A DNA stretch of 64,000 nt from Acidobacteriota bacterium. Its GTDB lineage: Bacteria; Acidobacteriota; Blastocatellia; RBC074. A program made the position numbers and the translations under genes. Location of the stretch: NCBI GenBank assembly GCA_016789605.1, contig JAEUQO010000202.1, forward strand, positions 21,339-85,338, given 5' to 3'. Below are positions 1 through 10,000 of the stretch, piece by piece (position 1 is the first letter of the stretch; each line of letters starts with the position of its first letter). Under the pieces are notes generated by a model. The model was not told the origin of the DNA. It was given only the letters and a program-made list of their open reading frames with translations, and did no database searches.

Positions 1-1100
1 GGCACGTTGGCGGCAGCCGGAACCAGCGCCAGCAAGGCGCGCACGCCGACAGACGCCAAGAACAAACCGAGCAGGCCGCCTGTGCCCGCAAGCAACAAAC
101 TTTCAGTGAGCAATTGCCGGATGAGACGTACGCCGCTGGCTCCGAGCGCGGCTCGCACGGCAAATTCGCGTTCCCGTTCAGTTGCCCGCACCAGCAACAG
201 GTTCGCAACATTGACGCAGGCAATGAGCAGGACCAGCGCCACCGCGCACAGCAGCAGGTAAAACAACCGCCCCAGGCTGCCGATAATCTCCGCATCCGCC
301 GGAACCAGCACCACGCCCATGTTCTGATAGTGTTCCGGATAACTCTGTTCCATTTGCCCGGCCAGCAAATCCATCTCGGATTGCGCCGCTTCCAGTGAAA
401 CGCCCGGTCGCAACCGTGCAAAGACCGTCCAGCCCCAGGCTGTGCGGTTGGTTTTGTCGGCTGCGGTAAACGCGTACGGTGTCCACACTTGCGGCGTTTC
501 GATCCGGGTTGGGTAAAAGCCCGCAGGCATCACGCCGATAACCGTATGGGCGACATTGTCGAGCATTATCGTGCGCCCGATCAGGTTGCGCTCAGCGCCA
601 TAACGGTTGCGCCACAACGCGTCGCTCAACACAACGACCGGCGGCGCGTCTGGACGGTAATCCCTTTCAGAAAAGGTTCGCCCGATTTGCGCGTTTACTC
701 CGAGCGTCTCAAAAAAACGATCCGCGACGCGATTGCCCCAGACCAACTCTGCCCGTTCACCGCCCGTCAACATCATGGTTGCCCAACGATAGCCGCTTAC
801 GTGCTCATAGCTGCGGCTGTGTTCGCGCCAGTCGTGAAGCGTGCCGGGCCGCACGGCGATGAAATTGGAATCCTGCCCGCGCTGATACCGCGCGCCGCGT
901 TGGTTGTGTTCCCACAGATGCACCAGGCGATCCGGCTCTTTGAAGGGCAACGGCTTGAGGATGACGGCGCTCGTGACGCTGAAGATCGCAGCGTTCGCGC
1001 CAATTCCGAGCGCGAGCGTCAGCACGACGATAAAGGTGAAGCCGGGCTTTTTGCGAAAGGTGCGAGCGCCAAAGCGCAGGTCTTGCCAAAGAATGCTCAT
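1..1100 (-). CDS. ADOP/MacB-type ABC transporter permease, 3' end outside window
   Basis: Reading the minus strand from the ATG at 1100 gives an uninterrupted frame of about 366 codons that runs off the left edge. The N-terminus ([15 protein letters not shown]) and the following hydrophobic helix ([19 protein letters not shown]) are the hallmark start of acidobacterial ADOP permeases (MacB_PCD periplasmic core followed by FtsX helices). A second and third membrane segment follow near codons 270-345 ([25 protein letters not shown], then [24 protein letters not shown]). Such proteins act in the inner membrane with an ATPase, usually in efflux; the substrate cannot be read here. The gene is divergent from the TonB-dependent receptor. 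Only the first half to two thirds of the usual roughly 800 residues is visible. Confidence 0.88.
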   Translation of the reverse strand, partial: MSILWQDLRFGARTFRKKPGFTFIVVLTLALGIGANAAIFSVTSAVILKPLPFKEPDRLVHLWEHNQRGARYQRGQDSNFIAVRPGTLHDWREHSRSYEHVSGYRWATMMLTGGERAELVWGNRVADRFFETLGVNAQIGRTFSERDYRPDAPPVVVLSDALWRNRYGAERNLIGRTIMLDNVAHTVIGVMPAGFYPTRIETPQVWTPYAFTAADKTNRTAWGWTVFARLRPGVSLEAAQSEMDLLAGQMEQSYPEHYQNMGVVLVPADAEIIGSLGRLFYLLLCAVALVLLIACVNVANLLLVRATEREREFAVRAALGASGVRLIRQLLTESLLLAGTGGLLGLFLASVGVRALLALVPAAANV

Positions 1101-1504
1101 AGGTAATTTGTGGTTGATGGTCTGTGTGGCAATAGAAACGATAAAAAGATGAGCCTGGTTGGCGTTATTGGTCGCCGGGAATTCAATGAATGGCGTGATT
1201 GGGTTGGTCAATGGTAGCTGGCTGCGGGCGTGTGGTGTTTGTGGCGATTGACCTAGTGAATGCGCGCGGAAATCGCCGGGCAATGGCGCTTTTTTTCGCT
1301 CGTCAGGCGCTTGCCAGTCATGTGACTTATATAACCAGTCAACCTGAATTTTGAGACAATTCGTAAAAAAACTATCGCTGCTCTCACCTGCTCCTGATAA
1401 ACATCGCCTTTCTAAACAGCGTGAATAACAAGCTGCGGCAGAGCTTGCTCTGCGGCCATGGGCGCGCTTTTTTTCGATCTACCCCCTACCAAGGAGTATT
1501 TACC
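1101..1504. promoter_or_regulatory. Divergent intergenic region
   Basis: About 400 bases separate the permease start (minus) from the receptor start (plus), so promoters for both should lie here. An AT-rich stretch is centred on 1325-1375 (a TATATAA at 1329-1335 and an A-run at 1365-1371). No convincing -35/-10 pair or operator could be fixed by eye. A plus-strand reading frame extends upstream to 1421, but its N-terminal extension lacks a ribosome site and looks non-coding. Confidence 0.4.
1491..1496 (+). promoter_or_regulatory. Ribosome binding site deciding the receptor start
   Basis: AAGGAG lies 8 bases before the GTG at 1505. This places the start 28 codons inside the longest frame, directly before a normal signal peptide. 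Confidence 0.75.
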
Positions 1505-4500
1505 GTGACGTTTCGACTGATTGCCAGTGACAGGCTGCAACAAAAACGACGCCTTCCTCTATTGTCTGTGATGCTCTGTTTGTTGTTGCTCGCGCTTCTG
1601 GCAGGCGCCCAGGCGCAATCCGCGACTGCGACCCTGACGGGGATTGTGGTGGATGAGCGCGGTGCGGTTGTTGTTGGCGCAACGATCAAACTGAATAACC
1701 CATCCATACAAAGACAGCGCCAGACGGTGTCTGGCAATGACGGAGAATTCATCCTGACGCAGCTTCCGCCCAGCGTGTATGAAATTTCGGTCAAGGCCGC
1801 CAATTTTGCCGAAGCGAAGGTTTCTGAATTGGTGCTCAACGTCGGGGAACAGCGTGCGCTGCGAGTCCAACTAAAAGTCGCGCAGGTGGGCGAGAGCGTG
1901 ACGGTTGCCGATGGCGTTTCGCTGATTGACGAATCGCCCACCGTCGCAACCGTGGTGGATCGGCAGTTTGTCGCCAATCAACCGCTGAACGGGCGCAGCT
2001 TTCAATCCCTGATCACGTTGTCGCCCGGCGTCGTGCTGGCCAAAACGAATGTGACGACGGCGGGGCAGTTCAACGTCAACGGACAGCGGGCCAATGCCAA
2101 TTACTTCACCGTGGATGGCGTGAGCGCGAACTTTGCCACGACGGGCGCGGGCACGCTTTACGAATCGAGCGGCGGCGCATTGCCTGCGTTTTCCATTCAA
2201 GGCGGAACCAATTCGCTGGCGTCGGTGGATGCCGTGCAGGAATTTGCCATTCAAGCTTCCACGTATGCGCCTGAATTTGGGCGGCAACCGGGTGCGCAGG
2301 TTTCCATCGTTACGCGCTCTGGCACAAACGATTTTCACGGCAATGTGTTCAATTACCTGCGCAACGATGTGTTCGACGCCAATGACTATTTCGCCAATCG
2401 CAATCGGTTGCGCAAACCACCGCTCAGGCAAAACGATTTCGGATTCACGTTAGGCGGGCCGTTGCTCTTGCCGCGTTTGAGGCAAGGGGGACAAGCGCTA
2501 TATCAAGGACGCGACCGCAGCTTTTTCTTTGTTTCTTACGAAGGTTTGCGGTTGCGCCAGCCGTTTGTGTCTGATCCGATTCCGGTGCCGTCGGTGTCGG
2601 CGCGACAAGGAGCCACAGGGCTCATCCGTGATTTGCTCAACGCGTATCCCTTGCCGAACGGTGCGCCGCTGGCGACAGACCCGAATACGGCGACTTTTAT
2701 CGGCAGTTGGTCTAATCCTTCCACGCTCAATGCGACAAGCGTCCGCCTCGATCAGGTCATCAACAGCAAATTGACGTTGTTTGGTCGTTACAATCACGCG
2801 CCTTCGACAGCCAAGGTGCGCGCCAATTTCAGCACGCCCAATACGGTGGAAAACGGCACGGCGAAAACACAGACCCTGACGCTTGGCTCTGCCATGACGT
2901 TTTCAGCGCGCACGAGCAATGACCTGCGCTTCAATTACAGCCGCTCGCGAGCGGGCACCAGATATGAGCTGGATACTTTTGGCGGAGCGGTGTTGCCGCC
3001 GACATCGTCGTTGTATCCGCCGTTTGCTTCGCCAGAAAACGATCTCAGTTATGTGCAAATCGGTCCGGCGACTGCCGCGCTGACAGATGGACTGAATTCG
3101 GCAAACCAGCAACGGCAGTTCAATCTGGTGGACACATTATCCTGGACGGCGGGCGGCCACGCCCTGAAATTTGGCCTGGATTATCGGCGACTGGCGCCGA
3201 TCAATCGCGGCGCGATCTATCGCCGGTTTTTGTTTTACACGACGGTGGCACAAGTGCTTTCGGGCAATGTGCCGACATTTTCGGCGACTTCCACTGACGT
3301 GACGCTTGAGCCGCTCTATCACAACTTTTCCGCGTTTGCGCAAGACACCTGGAAAGCCACGCGCCGTCTGACGCTGACGTATGGCTTGCGTTATGAAGTG
3401 AACCCCGCGCCGACCGAACGCAACGGCAAGCTGCCGGCAACGGTCACCGGTCTGGAAAATCCGGCCACGCTGACGCTTGCGCCAGCCAATACACGTTTTT
3501 ACGAAACGACGTTTAAGAATTTCGCGCCACGCGTTGGCGTCGCGTATCAGCTTCTGCCGAAATACGGGACGGTGCTGCGCGGCGGGTTTGGCGTGTTTTA
3601 CGATTTGGGCACGGCTTTTACGGGAAGCGCCTTTTTCAACAGCATCTTTCCGTATGGGCGTTCCGCGCGCGGAACGAACGTGCCGCTGAATTCGGCGCTG
3701 GTCGTTTCGCAGCCTCCGGCGGTCAATACCAATCCGCCATACCCGGCAATCTTTGCCTATGCGCCTGATTACGATCTGCCGTACACGTTGCAATACAACA
3801 TGGCGGTTGAACAGGCGCTCGGCGCCAGCAACAGTCTGTCGCTCAGTTATGTGGGCGCCAATGGCCGCCGTTTGGGGCGTGTCGAACGTTTGCGCAATCC
3901 CAACACAAATTTCACGCTGGTCAGCGTCGTGCGCGATCAAGCCGAATCTGATTACCACGCATTGCAAGCGCAATTTCAGCGACGGTTCGCACGCGGGTTG
4001 CAAACCCTGGTGTCGTACACCTGGGCGAAATCGCTCGACACCGTGTCGGATGAATCCATCACCAACTATCAGGCTCCGCTGAGCAGCCTGAACCCGCAAC
4101 TGGATCGCGGCCCCTCGAGTTTTGATGTGCGCCACAGCTTGAGTGCGGCAATCAGTTACGACATCCCCGCGCCATTTGCGACGGGGGTTGGCAAGGCCGT
4201 TCTGGGAGGCTTTGGCATTGATTCCATCGTGGCGGCCCGTTCGGCGACGCCGGTCAACGTGCTGACCGGCACCGATCCGTTCGGTTTTGGTTTCACGACG
4301 GTCACACGGCCTGATCTGGTGTCAGGACAACCACTTTATCAGGATGATCCGCTGGTGGCGGGCGGACGCCGGTTTAATCGCGCAGCGTTTGTACTGCCGC
4401 CCGCCGGAAGACAGGGAACTTTGGGACGCAATGTCTTGCGCGGGTTCCCGCTGGCGCAATGGGATATTTCGCTGCGCCGTCAGTTCACGCTGACGGAACG

Positions 4501-4696
4501 TTTCAGCCTGCAAGTGCGGGCTGATGCTTTCAACGTGCTGAATCACGCAAATTTCGCCGATCCCACCGGATTGCTCAACAACGCGAACTTTGGCGTTTCC
4601 ACGCAAATGCTGGGGCGCAGCCTGGGCGGATTGAATGCGCTCTACCAGGTGGGCGGGCCGCGCTCGATGCAGATGTCGCTCAAACTTCTCTTCTGA
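1505..4696 (+). CDS. TonB-dependent receptor, Oar-like, with carboxypeptidase-regulatory-like N-terminal domain
   Basis: This is an outer-membrane beta-barrel of 1063 residues from the GTG start chosen by its AAGGAG site. A signal peptide covers about residues 1-38 (basic stretch, LLSVMLCLLLLALLAG, then AQAQS). A CarboxypepD_reg-like beta-sandwich follows (TLTGIVVDERGAVVVGATI, about 42-125). The plug is next (NGRSFQSLITLSPGVV, NVNGQRANANYFTVDGVS), and then a long barrel with many aromatic beta strands that ends in a C-terminal Phe (MSLKLLF), typical of BamA substrates. The family is expanded in Acidobacteriota, mostly for uptake of large or unknown ligands. Its position 360 bases before an NRPS cluster allows, but does not prove, a role in taking up the cluster product. 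Confidence 0.9.
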   Translation: MTFRLIASDRLQQKRRLPLLSVMLCLLLLALLAGAQAQSATATLTGIVVDERGAVVVGATIKLNNPSIQRQRQTVSGNDGEFILTQLPPSVYEISVKAANFAEAKVSELVLNVGEQRALRVQLKVAQVGESVTVADGVSLIDESPTVATVVDRQFVANQPLNGRSFQSLITLSPGVVLAKTNVTTAGQFNVNGQRANANYFTVDGVSANFATTGAGTLYESSGGALPAFSIQGGTNSLASVDAVQEFAIQASTYAPEFGRQPGAQVSIVTRSGTNDFHGNVFNYLRNDVFDANDYFANRNRLRKPPLRQNDFGFTLGGPLLLPRLRQGGQALYQGRDRSFFFVSYEGLRLRQPFVSDPIPVPSVSARQGATGLIRDLLNAYPLPNGAPLATDPNTATFIGSWSNPSTLNATSVRLDQVINSKLTLFGRYNHAPSTAKVRANFSTPNTVENGTAKTQTLTLGSAMTFSARTSNDLRFNYSRSRAGTRYELDTFGGAVLPPTSSLYPPFASPENDLSYVQIGPATAALTDGLNSANQQRQFNLVDTLSWTAGGHALKFGLDYRRLAPINRGAIYRRFLFYTTVAQVLSGNVPTFSATSTDVTLEPLYHNFSAFAQDTWKATRRLTLTYGLRYEVNPAPTERNGKLPATVTGLENPATLTLAPANTRFYETTFKNFAPRVGVAYQLLPKYGTVLRGGFGVFYDLGTAFTGSAFFNSIFPYGRSARGTNVPLNSALVVSQPPAVNTNPPYPAIFAYAPDYDLPYTLQYNMAVEQALGASNSLSLSYVGANGRRLGRVERLRNPNTNFTLVSVVRDQAESDYHALQAQFQRRFARGLQTLVSYTWAKSLDTVSDESITNYQAPLSSLNPQLDRGPSSFDVRHSLSAAISYDIPAPFATGVGKAVLGGFGIDSIVAARSATPVNVLTGTDPFGFGFTTVTRPDLVSGQPLYQDDPLVAGGRRFNRAAFVLPPAGRQGTLGRNVLRGFPLAQWDISLRRQFTLTERFSLQVRADAFNVLNHANFADPTGLLNNANFGVSTQMLGRSLGGLNALYQVGGPRSMQMSLKLLF

Positions 4697-4706
4697 TCTC
4701 AATCAT

Positions 4707-4758
4707 GCCCATCGGTGGTGAGCGCCGTTGTCAGGATCGGTTGATTCCACCGATGGGC
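4707..4758 (+). terminator. Inverted repeat after the receptor, possible terminator
   Basis: A perfect 12-bp inverted repeat (GCCCATCGGTGG at 4707-4718 and CCACCGATGGGC at 4747-4758) begins 10 bases after the receptor stop. The 28-base loop is long and no T-run follows, so it could be a factor-dependent stop or an mRNA-stability hairpin. The rest of the 363-base gap to 5059 holds a run of nine G (4772-4780) and a T-rich patch (4855-4880). No gene is visible in it. Confidence 0.4.
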
Positions 4759-5049
4759 CAATTCCTTTCACGGGGGGGGGCCGGGAAATGCCCGGCGCCT
4801 CGCTCTCATCACGAGCGCAGCGACAGACGAACACGCTGCGCGCATTACACACATCTTTTTAGTTCTTTCTCGTTTCCCCCGAAATCATTGCACTCTTCTG
4901 CAAATGTAATTGACAACCATTGCCTGTGCTGAGCCGTTCAAGGTTCTGGCAGGCAGCGCGTGTTTGTCACGATGGCTTAAGAGCTTCTGCCACGGTCTTG
5001 CTGCTGCTGCGTGCGCAAGAAGCTCAAGGTTTGCGATTGTGACAACGAG

Positions 5050-5055
5050 AAGGAG
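5050..5055 (+). promoter_or_regulatory. Ribosome binding site deciding the FAAL start
   Basis: AAGGAG lies 4 bases before the GTG at 5060. The frame is open back to 4910, but the 50 extra residues match nothing in the FAAL family and have no ribosome site. Confidence 0.6.
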
Positions 5056-5059
5056 AACC

Positions 5060-7027
5060 GTGCCCAAATCATCTCCGGTCAGGCAGGCCGATCTGACGGC
5101 CATCTTGCGCTGGCGCGCCGCGACACAAGGAAATACGGAGGCTTACACCTATCTTCAGGATGGGGAAGCTGCGGAAGTCAATTTGACTTATGCAGAGTTG
5201 GATCAGGCTGCCCGGGCCATTGCCGGAACGTTGCAACAACTGGGCGCAAAGGGCGAGCGTGTGTTGTTGCTTTTCCCGCCGGGGTTGGCATACATCACGG
5301 CGTTTTATGGTTGTCTTTATGCCGGAGCCGTCGCCGTTCCCGCCTATCCGCCGCGTCAGAATCGTTCCTTACTGCGTTTGCAAAGCATCGTCGCCGACGC
5401 GCAAGCGTCTTTTGTGTTGACGAGCGCAGCGATTTTGGCGCGCGTTGAGGAATGGCTGCCGCAAAATCCCGACCTGGCCAAACTTCAATGGTTGAGCACG
5501 GACACGATTGATTCGGCGGCTGCCGCATTTTGGAGCGAGCCGGACATTCGCCCTGAAACACTCGCCTTTTTGCAATACACCTCTGGTTCGACGGCCTTAC
5601 CCAAAGGCGTGATGGTGAGTCACGGCAATTTGATGCACAACCAGGAGGTGATACGAACCGCTTGCGCGCATACCGAACAATCCACCTTTGTCGGCTGGTT
5701 GCCGCTGTATCACGACATGGGGTTGATCGGGAATGTAATGCAGCCGCTGTATCTGGGGTCGCGGTGTGTGCTGTTGTCGCCGGTTGCCTTCTTGCAACGG
5801 CCTTTGCGTTGGTTGCAAGCCATTTCACGGTATCGCGGGCAAACCAGCGGCGGGCCAAATTTTGCTTACGAACTGTGTGTGCGCAAAATCGCGCCAGAAG
5901 AACGCGCCCGGTTGGATTTGAGCTCGTGGCGCATCGCCTTTAACGGCGCGGAGCCGGTGCGGCAAGAGACGCTGGCACGTTTTGCCGCGGCCTTTGCCGA
6001 TTGCGGATTTCGCCGGGAATCGTTTTACCCCTGTTACGGGCTGGCCGAAGCGACGTTGTTCGTGGCCGGTGGCGCGCCGGGGCGTTCATTGTCGGCTGTG
6101 CGCGTCGCGCGCGAGGCGTTGGCAAAAGGCCGCCTGAGCGCTGCATTGGAAGAGGGGCAGTCGCTGGTGAGTTGTGGGCAACCACAACTGGAACAGCAGA
6201 TTGTCATTGTGAATCCTGATTCACGGCAACGATGCGCGCCCGGCGAAATCGGCGAAATCTGGTTGAGCGGTGGCAGTGTCGCCGCCGGATATTGGAATCG
6301 CCCCGCGGAAACAGAGGCCGTCTTTCGCGCGCGGGTCGCCGGTACTGATGAAGGGCCATTTTTGCGCACGGGTGATCTGGGAGCCTGGCACGGCGGCGAG
6401 CTGTTTGTTACCGGGCGATTGAAAGACCTCATTATCATCCGTGGGCGAAATCATTATCCGCAAGACATCGAATTCACCGTCGAACGCAGCGATGCCGCGT
6501 TGCGTCCGGGCTGCGTTGCGGCGTTTACCCGCGAAACCGAAGCCGGTGAAGAGCAATTGGTGATCGTGCAGGAAGTGGAAAATCGTAACCGCCAGCGCGG
6601 CGCTGAACTCATCGAAAAGATTCGCGCCGCAGTTGCTGAAGAGCACGAACTATTGCCAGTCGGCGTCGCGCTCATCAAACCCGGCAGCATTCCCAAAACT
6701 TCCAGCGGCAAAATCCAACGGCGCGCTTGCCGGGCAGCTTACCTGCAAGGCGAATTGGAAATTGTGGCGCAATGGCAGGCCGCGACGTTGCCTCCCGCGA
6801 CGGAGGACGGTGAACAATCCACCGCGCGTCCGGGAAGCGTGGAAGAGCTGGAAGGTTGGTTGTTGGATCTGACGGCGCGCCGCATGAATTTGTCGCGGGC
6901 GGAGCTTGACGCGCAATTGCCGCTGGCGCGCCATGGCCTGGATTCGTTGGTGCGGTCGAACTGGCGCACGTCATCGAAACTGAACTGGGACTTTCGCTTT
7001 CATCCTTTGAGCCGCTGCAAAGCCTGA
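5060..7027 (+). CDS. Fatty acyl-AMP ligase with N-terminal part of an acyl carrier domain; ends early by frameshift
   Basis: This would start the lipopeptide by activating a fatty acid as acyl-AMP and loading it on its own carrier domain. FAAL signatures are visible: FLQYTSGSTALPKG (about residues 170-183), the FAAL-type RLDLSSWRIAFNGAEPVR, PCYGLAEATL, FLRTGDLG, LIIIRGRNHYPQDIE and the A10-like GSIPKTSSGKIQRR. A carrier domain begins near residue 595 and reaches its phosphopantetheine site HGLDSL. The frame then shifts, and the last 21 residues are out of frame. The carrier continues correctly in the next frame (AVELAHVIETELG, from 6952). The original gene therefore almost certainly ran 5060-13398. 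The base loss may be a sequencing or assembly error or a real mutation. Confidence 0.88.
   Translation: MPKSSPVRQADLTAILRWRAATQGNTEAYTYLQDGEAAEVNLTYAELDQAARAIAGTLQQLGAKGERVLLLFPPGLAYITAFYGCLYAGAVAVPAYPPRQNRSLLRLQSIVADAQASFVLTSAAILARVEEWLPQNPDLAKLQWLSTDTIDSAAAAFWSEPDIRPETLAFLQYTSGSTALPKGVMVSHGNLMHNQEVIRTACAHTEQSTFVGWLPLYHDMGLIGNVMQPLYLGSRCVLLSPVAFLQRPLRWLQAISRYRGQTSGGPNFAYELCVRKIAPEERARLDLSSWRIAFNGAEPVRQETLARFAAAFADCGFRRESFYPCYGLAEATLFVAGGAPGRSLSAVRVAREALAKGRLSAALEEGQSLVSCGQPQLEQQIVIVNPDSRQRCAPGEIGEIWLSGGSVAAGYWNRPAETEAVFRARVAGTDEGPFLRTGDLGAWHGGELFVTGRLKDLIIIRGRNHYPQDIEFTVERSDAALRPGCVAAFTRETEAGEEQLVIVQEVENRNRQRGAELIEKIRAAVAEEHELLPVGVALIKPGSIPKTSSGKIQRRACRAAYLQGELEIVAQWQAATLPPATEDGEQSTARPGSVEELEGWLLDLTARRMNLSRAELDAQLPLARHGLDSLVRSNWRTSSKLNWDFRFHPLSRCKA
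6950..6953 (+). other. Apparent one-base deletion inside the acyl carrier domain
   Basis: After GAT TCG TTG (D-S-L, 6941-6949) the carrier consensus resumes only if one base is added: GTG-CGG-TCG should read GTN-GCG-GTC, giving DSLVAVEL. The downstream frame from 6952 joins the NRPS frame without a stop. The TTG at 7030 has no ribosome site, which argues against an independent gene start. Confidence 0.8.
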
Positions 7028-7029
7028 CG

Positions 7030-10000
7030 TTGGCGCAACTGGCCGCACAGCTTTTTTCTCATTTGACGGATGAACGCCGCCCGGTCGCCGCCGCGCCGAA
7101 AACGGCATCGGGCGAAAAACTACCTCTCTCTCAAGGCCAGCGTGCGCTCTATTATTTGCATCAGGTTTCCCCGGAAAGCTCGGCTTACAACATTGCCAAT
7201 GCGGTGCGAATTCGTTCTGGTGTGAATGTCGCCGCTTTGCGGCGCGCCTTGCAATCGCTTGTTGAACGGCACTCCATCTTGCGTGCGACTTTTGGTGAAA
7301 ACAGCGGCGAGCCGTGGCAACAAATCGCCGAAAGCACGGAAATTCAATTTACAAACGTTGCCATTGGCAATTGGGCGGAAGAGCAATTGACGGCTGCGAT
7401 GGACGCCGAAGCCAACCGCCCGATTGATTTGAGCTGCGGGCCGCTGTTGCGCGTGACTTTGTTTACGCGTGAGACAGAAGACCACGTGTTATTGCTTGTG
7501 GTGCATCACATCGCTGCCGATCTTTGGTCGCTGGGGTTGTGGTTGCGCGAAATGGGGTTGCTCTATGCCGCTGAAAACGCCGGGCAAGCAGCCGATTTGC
7601 CGTCCGTCACGTTGGCGTATCAGGGCTTTGTTTCGTGGCAGCAGCAAATGTTGGCCGGGCCTGAAGGCGCACGCCTGGAACACTACTGGGCAGCGCAATT
7701 GCGCGATGGAACGCCGCCGCTGGAATTGTGGGCCAGTCGCGCGCAGGTTGACGAGGCAGCGGCAAGGGCCGGTACGCAGGCGTTTACGCTTTCGGCGGAA
7801 CTGACCCAAAGGCTGAAAGCGCTTGGTCAGCAGCAAAACGCCACGTTGTTTGTGACGTTGCTGGCCGCGTTTCAAACTTTGTTGCATCGGTTTACCGGCC
7901 AGGAAGAGTTTTTGTTGGGCGCGCCGGTGATGGGGCGTCGCCGCGTCGAATGGGCGGGCATGCTGGGGTATCTGGTCAACCCGGTCGTCTTGCGCGCTGA
8001 CCTGACAGGCAATCCGCGTTTTGTTGACCTGTTGGCGCGCGCCGAGAAAACCGCGCGCGAAGCTTTTGCGCATCAGGATTATCCTTTTGCCCTGCTGGCA
8101 GAGCGCATGAAATTGCGCGGCGAATCTGCCAGCGCGTCCTTGCTGCAAGTGATGTTTGTTATGCAGCAAGCTGCCGCAGAAGGCGACGCCACCCTGGCCG
8201 CGTTTGCTTTGGGCGCAGCCGGGGCAGAAATGGAGTTGGGCGGATTGCGGCTGGAAGCGATGGCGACACCCGCAACCGCCGCGCAATTTCCGCTGACGCT
8301 GGCCGTGGCAGAACATCAGCGCGGGATTGTCGCGCGTTGGAGTTATGACAGGTCGCTGCTTGACGCGGAAATGGTCGAAGCGTTGGCGGCGGGGTTTGAA
8401 GTGTTGCTGGCCGCCATCGCCCGCGAGCCGCAGACGAGAATTTCGGAATTTCCGTTGTTGAGCGCCCAGGCGCAAAAGCGTTTGTTGGCGGAATGGTGCG
8501 GGCCGGGCGTGACGTTGCCCGGCGAATGTTTGCACGATCGGTTTGTCGCACAGGCAGAACGCGCACCCGACGCCATCGCGGTCGTCAGCCAGGAAAACGG
8601 CGTACGCGCGGAAATCAGTTACGGCGAGTTAAACCGGCGCGCCAATCAGCTTGCGCATCATTTGCGCGGGATGGGCGTCGGGCCGGAAACACGCGTCGGC
8701 GTATTGTTGGAGCGTTCGGCGGATTTGCCGATGGCCTTGCTCGCCGTGCTGAAAGCCGGTGCGGCGTATGTGCCGCTTGATCCTGCATACCCGACAGAGC
8801 GGCTGGCTTTCATGCTTTCCGATGCGGCAGTCGCCGCGCTGGTGACCACACAATCCTTGCTCGGTCAAACCGGCGCAACTGCGCCAGCCATCATCTGCCT
8901 TGATGCCGCGCAGGCTGTGATTGCGCGCGAACCGGATTGCAATCCGCCCTCGGCAACCACGCCGGAAAATCTCGCCTATGTGATTTACACCTCTGGTTCG
9001 ACCGGCCAACCCAAAGGCGCGCTGATCACGCATGCCAACGTGGCCCGTTTGCTGAGCGCCGCGCAACCACACTTTCAGTTTCAGGCCGATGATGTCTGGA
9101 CGCTGTTTCATTCCGCCGCGTTTGATTTTTCAGTGTGGGAAATGTGGGGGGCGCTGTTGTATGGGGGCCGTTTGGTGATTGTGCCTTATCTGGTTAGCCG
9201 TACGCCCGAAGCGTTTTGGGCTCTGTTACAACGCGAAGGCGTCACCGTGCTCAATCAAACGCCGTCGGCGTTTCGACAACTGATCAGCGCCGAAGCGGCC
9301 AGCGGCGATGTCGCGCCATTGTCGTTGCGCTGGGTCATTTTTGGCGGCGAAGCGCTCAGCTTCAGCGACCTGCAACCGTGGTTCAGGCGACGCGGAGATC
9401 AGCGCCCGCAACTGGTTAATATGTATGGCATCACCGAAACCACCGTGCATGTGACGCATCGTCCGCTGACAGAATCAGACTTCAGGCTGGGGGGCAGTTT
9501 GATCGGGCGTCCGCTATCGGCCTGGCAACTTTATGTGCTGGACGAGCAGTTGCGCCCTGTGCCGCAAGGGGTGGCGGGAGAATTGTATGTCGGCGGCGCG
9601 GGCGTGGCGCGCGGATATTGGGCGCGTCCGGAGCTGACCGCGGAGCGATTTTTACCCGATCCATTTAGCGGCCAGCCGGGCGCGCGACTGTATCGCACCG
9701 GCGACCGTGCCAGGTATTTATCGCGCGGCGAGTTTGAATATCTGGGGCGCACCGATCAGCAACTGAAAATTCGCGGGTTCCGCATCGAACCGGGGGAAAT
9801 CGAAGCGGCGCTGCAAGAGCACCCGGCGATTCGCGAAGCCGTTGTGCGGCTCAAGCACGATCTGCGCACGGAAGCCAGGTTGATCGCTTACGTTGTGCGC
9901 CACCCCGGAGCAGCAATGGTTCCGGGCGAATTGCGCGCTCATTTGCGCGCCAAATTGCCAGTGCACATGGTTCCGGCGGCTTTTGTTGAGCTGCATAAAC

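Noticed and set aside
3137..4135. 332-codon minus-strand frame inside the receptor gene.
   Set aside because: The receptor reading is continuous with family features; the antisense frame has Arg/His/Gln-biased shadow composition.
4905..4940. Possible Fur-like or -35 element (TTGACA at 4910-4915) before the NRPS operon.
   Set aside because: No -10 at a suitable distance and only a weak inverted repeat; not enough to call a site.
7030..7060. TTG 7030 as a true independent gene start.
   Set aside because: There is no ribosome site, and the residues before it (from 6952) complete the carrier domain of the upstream gene, so a frameshift explains it better.
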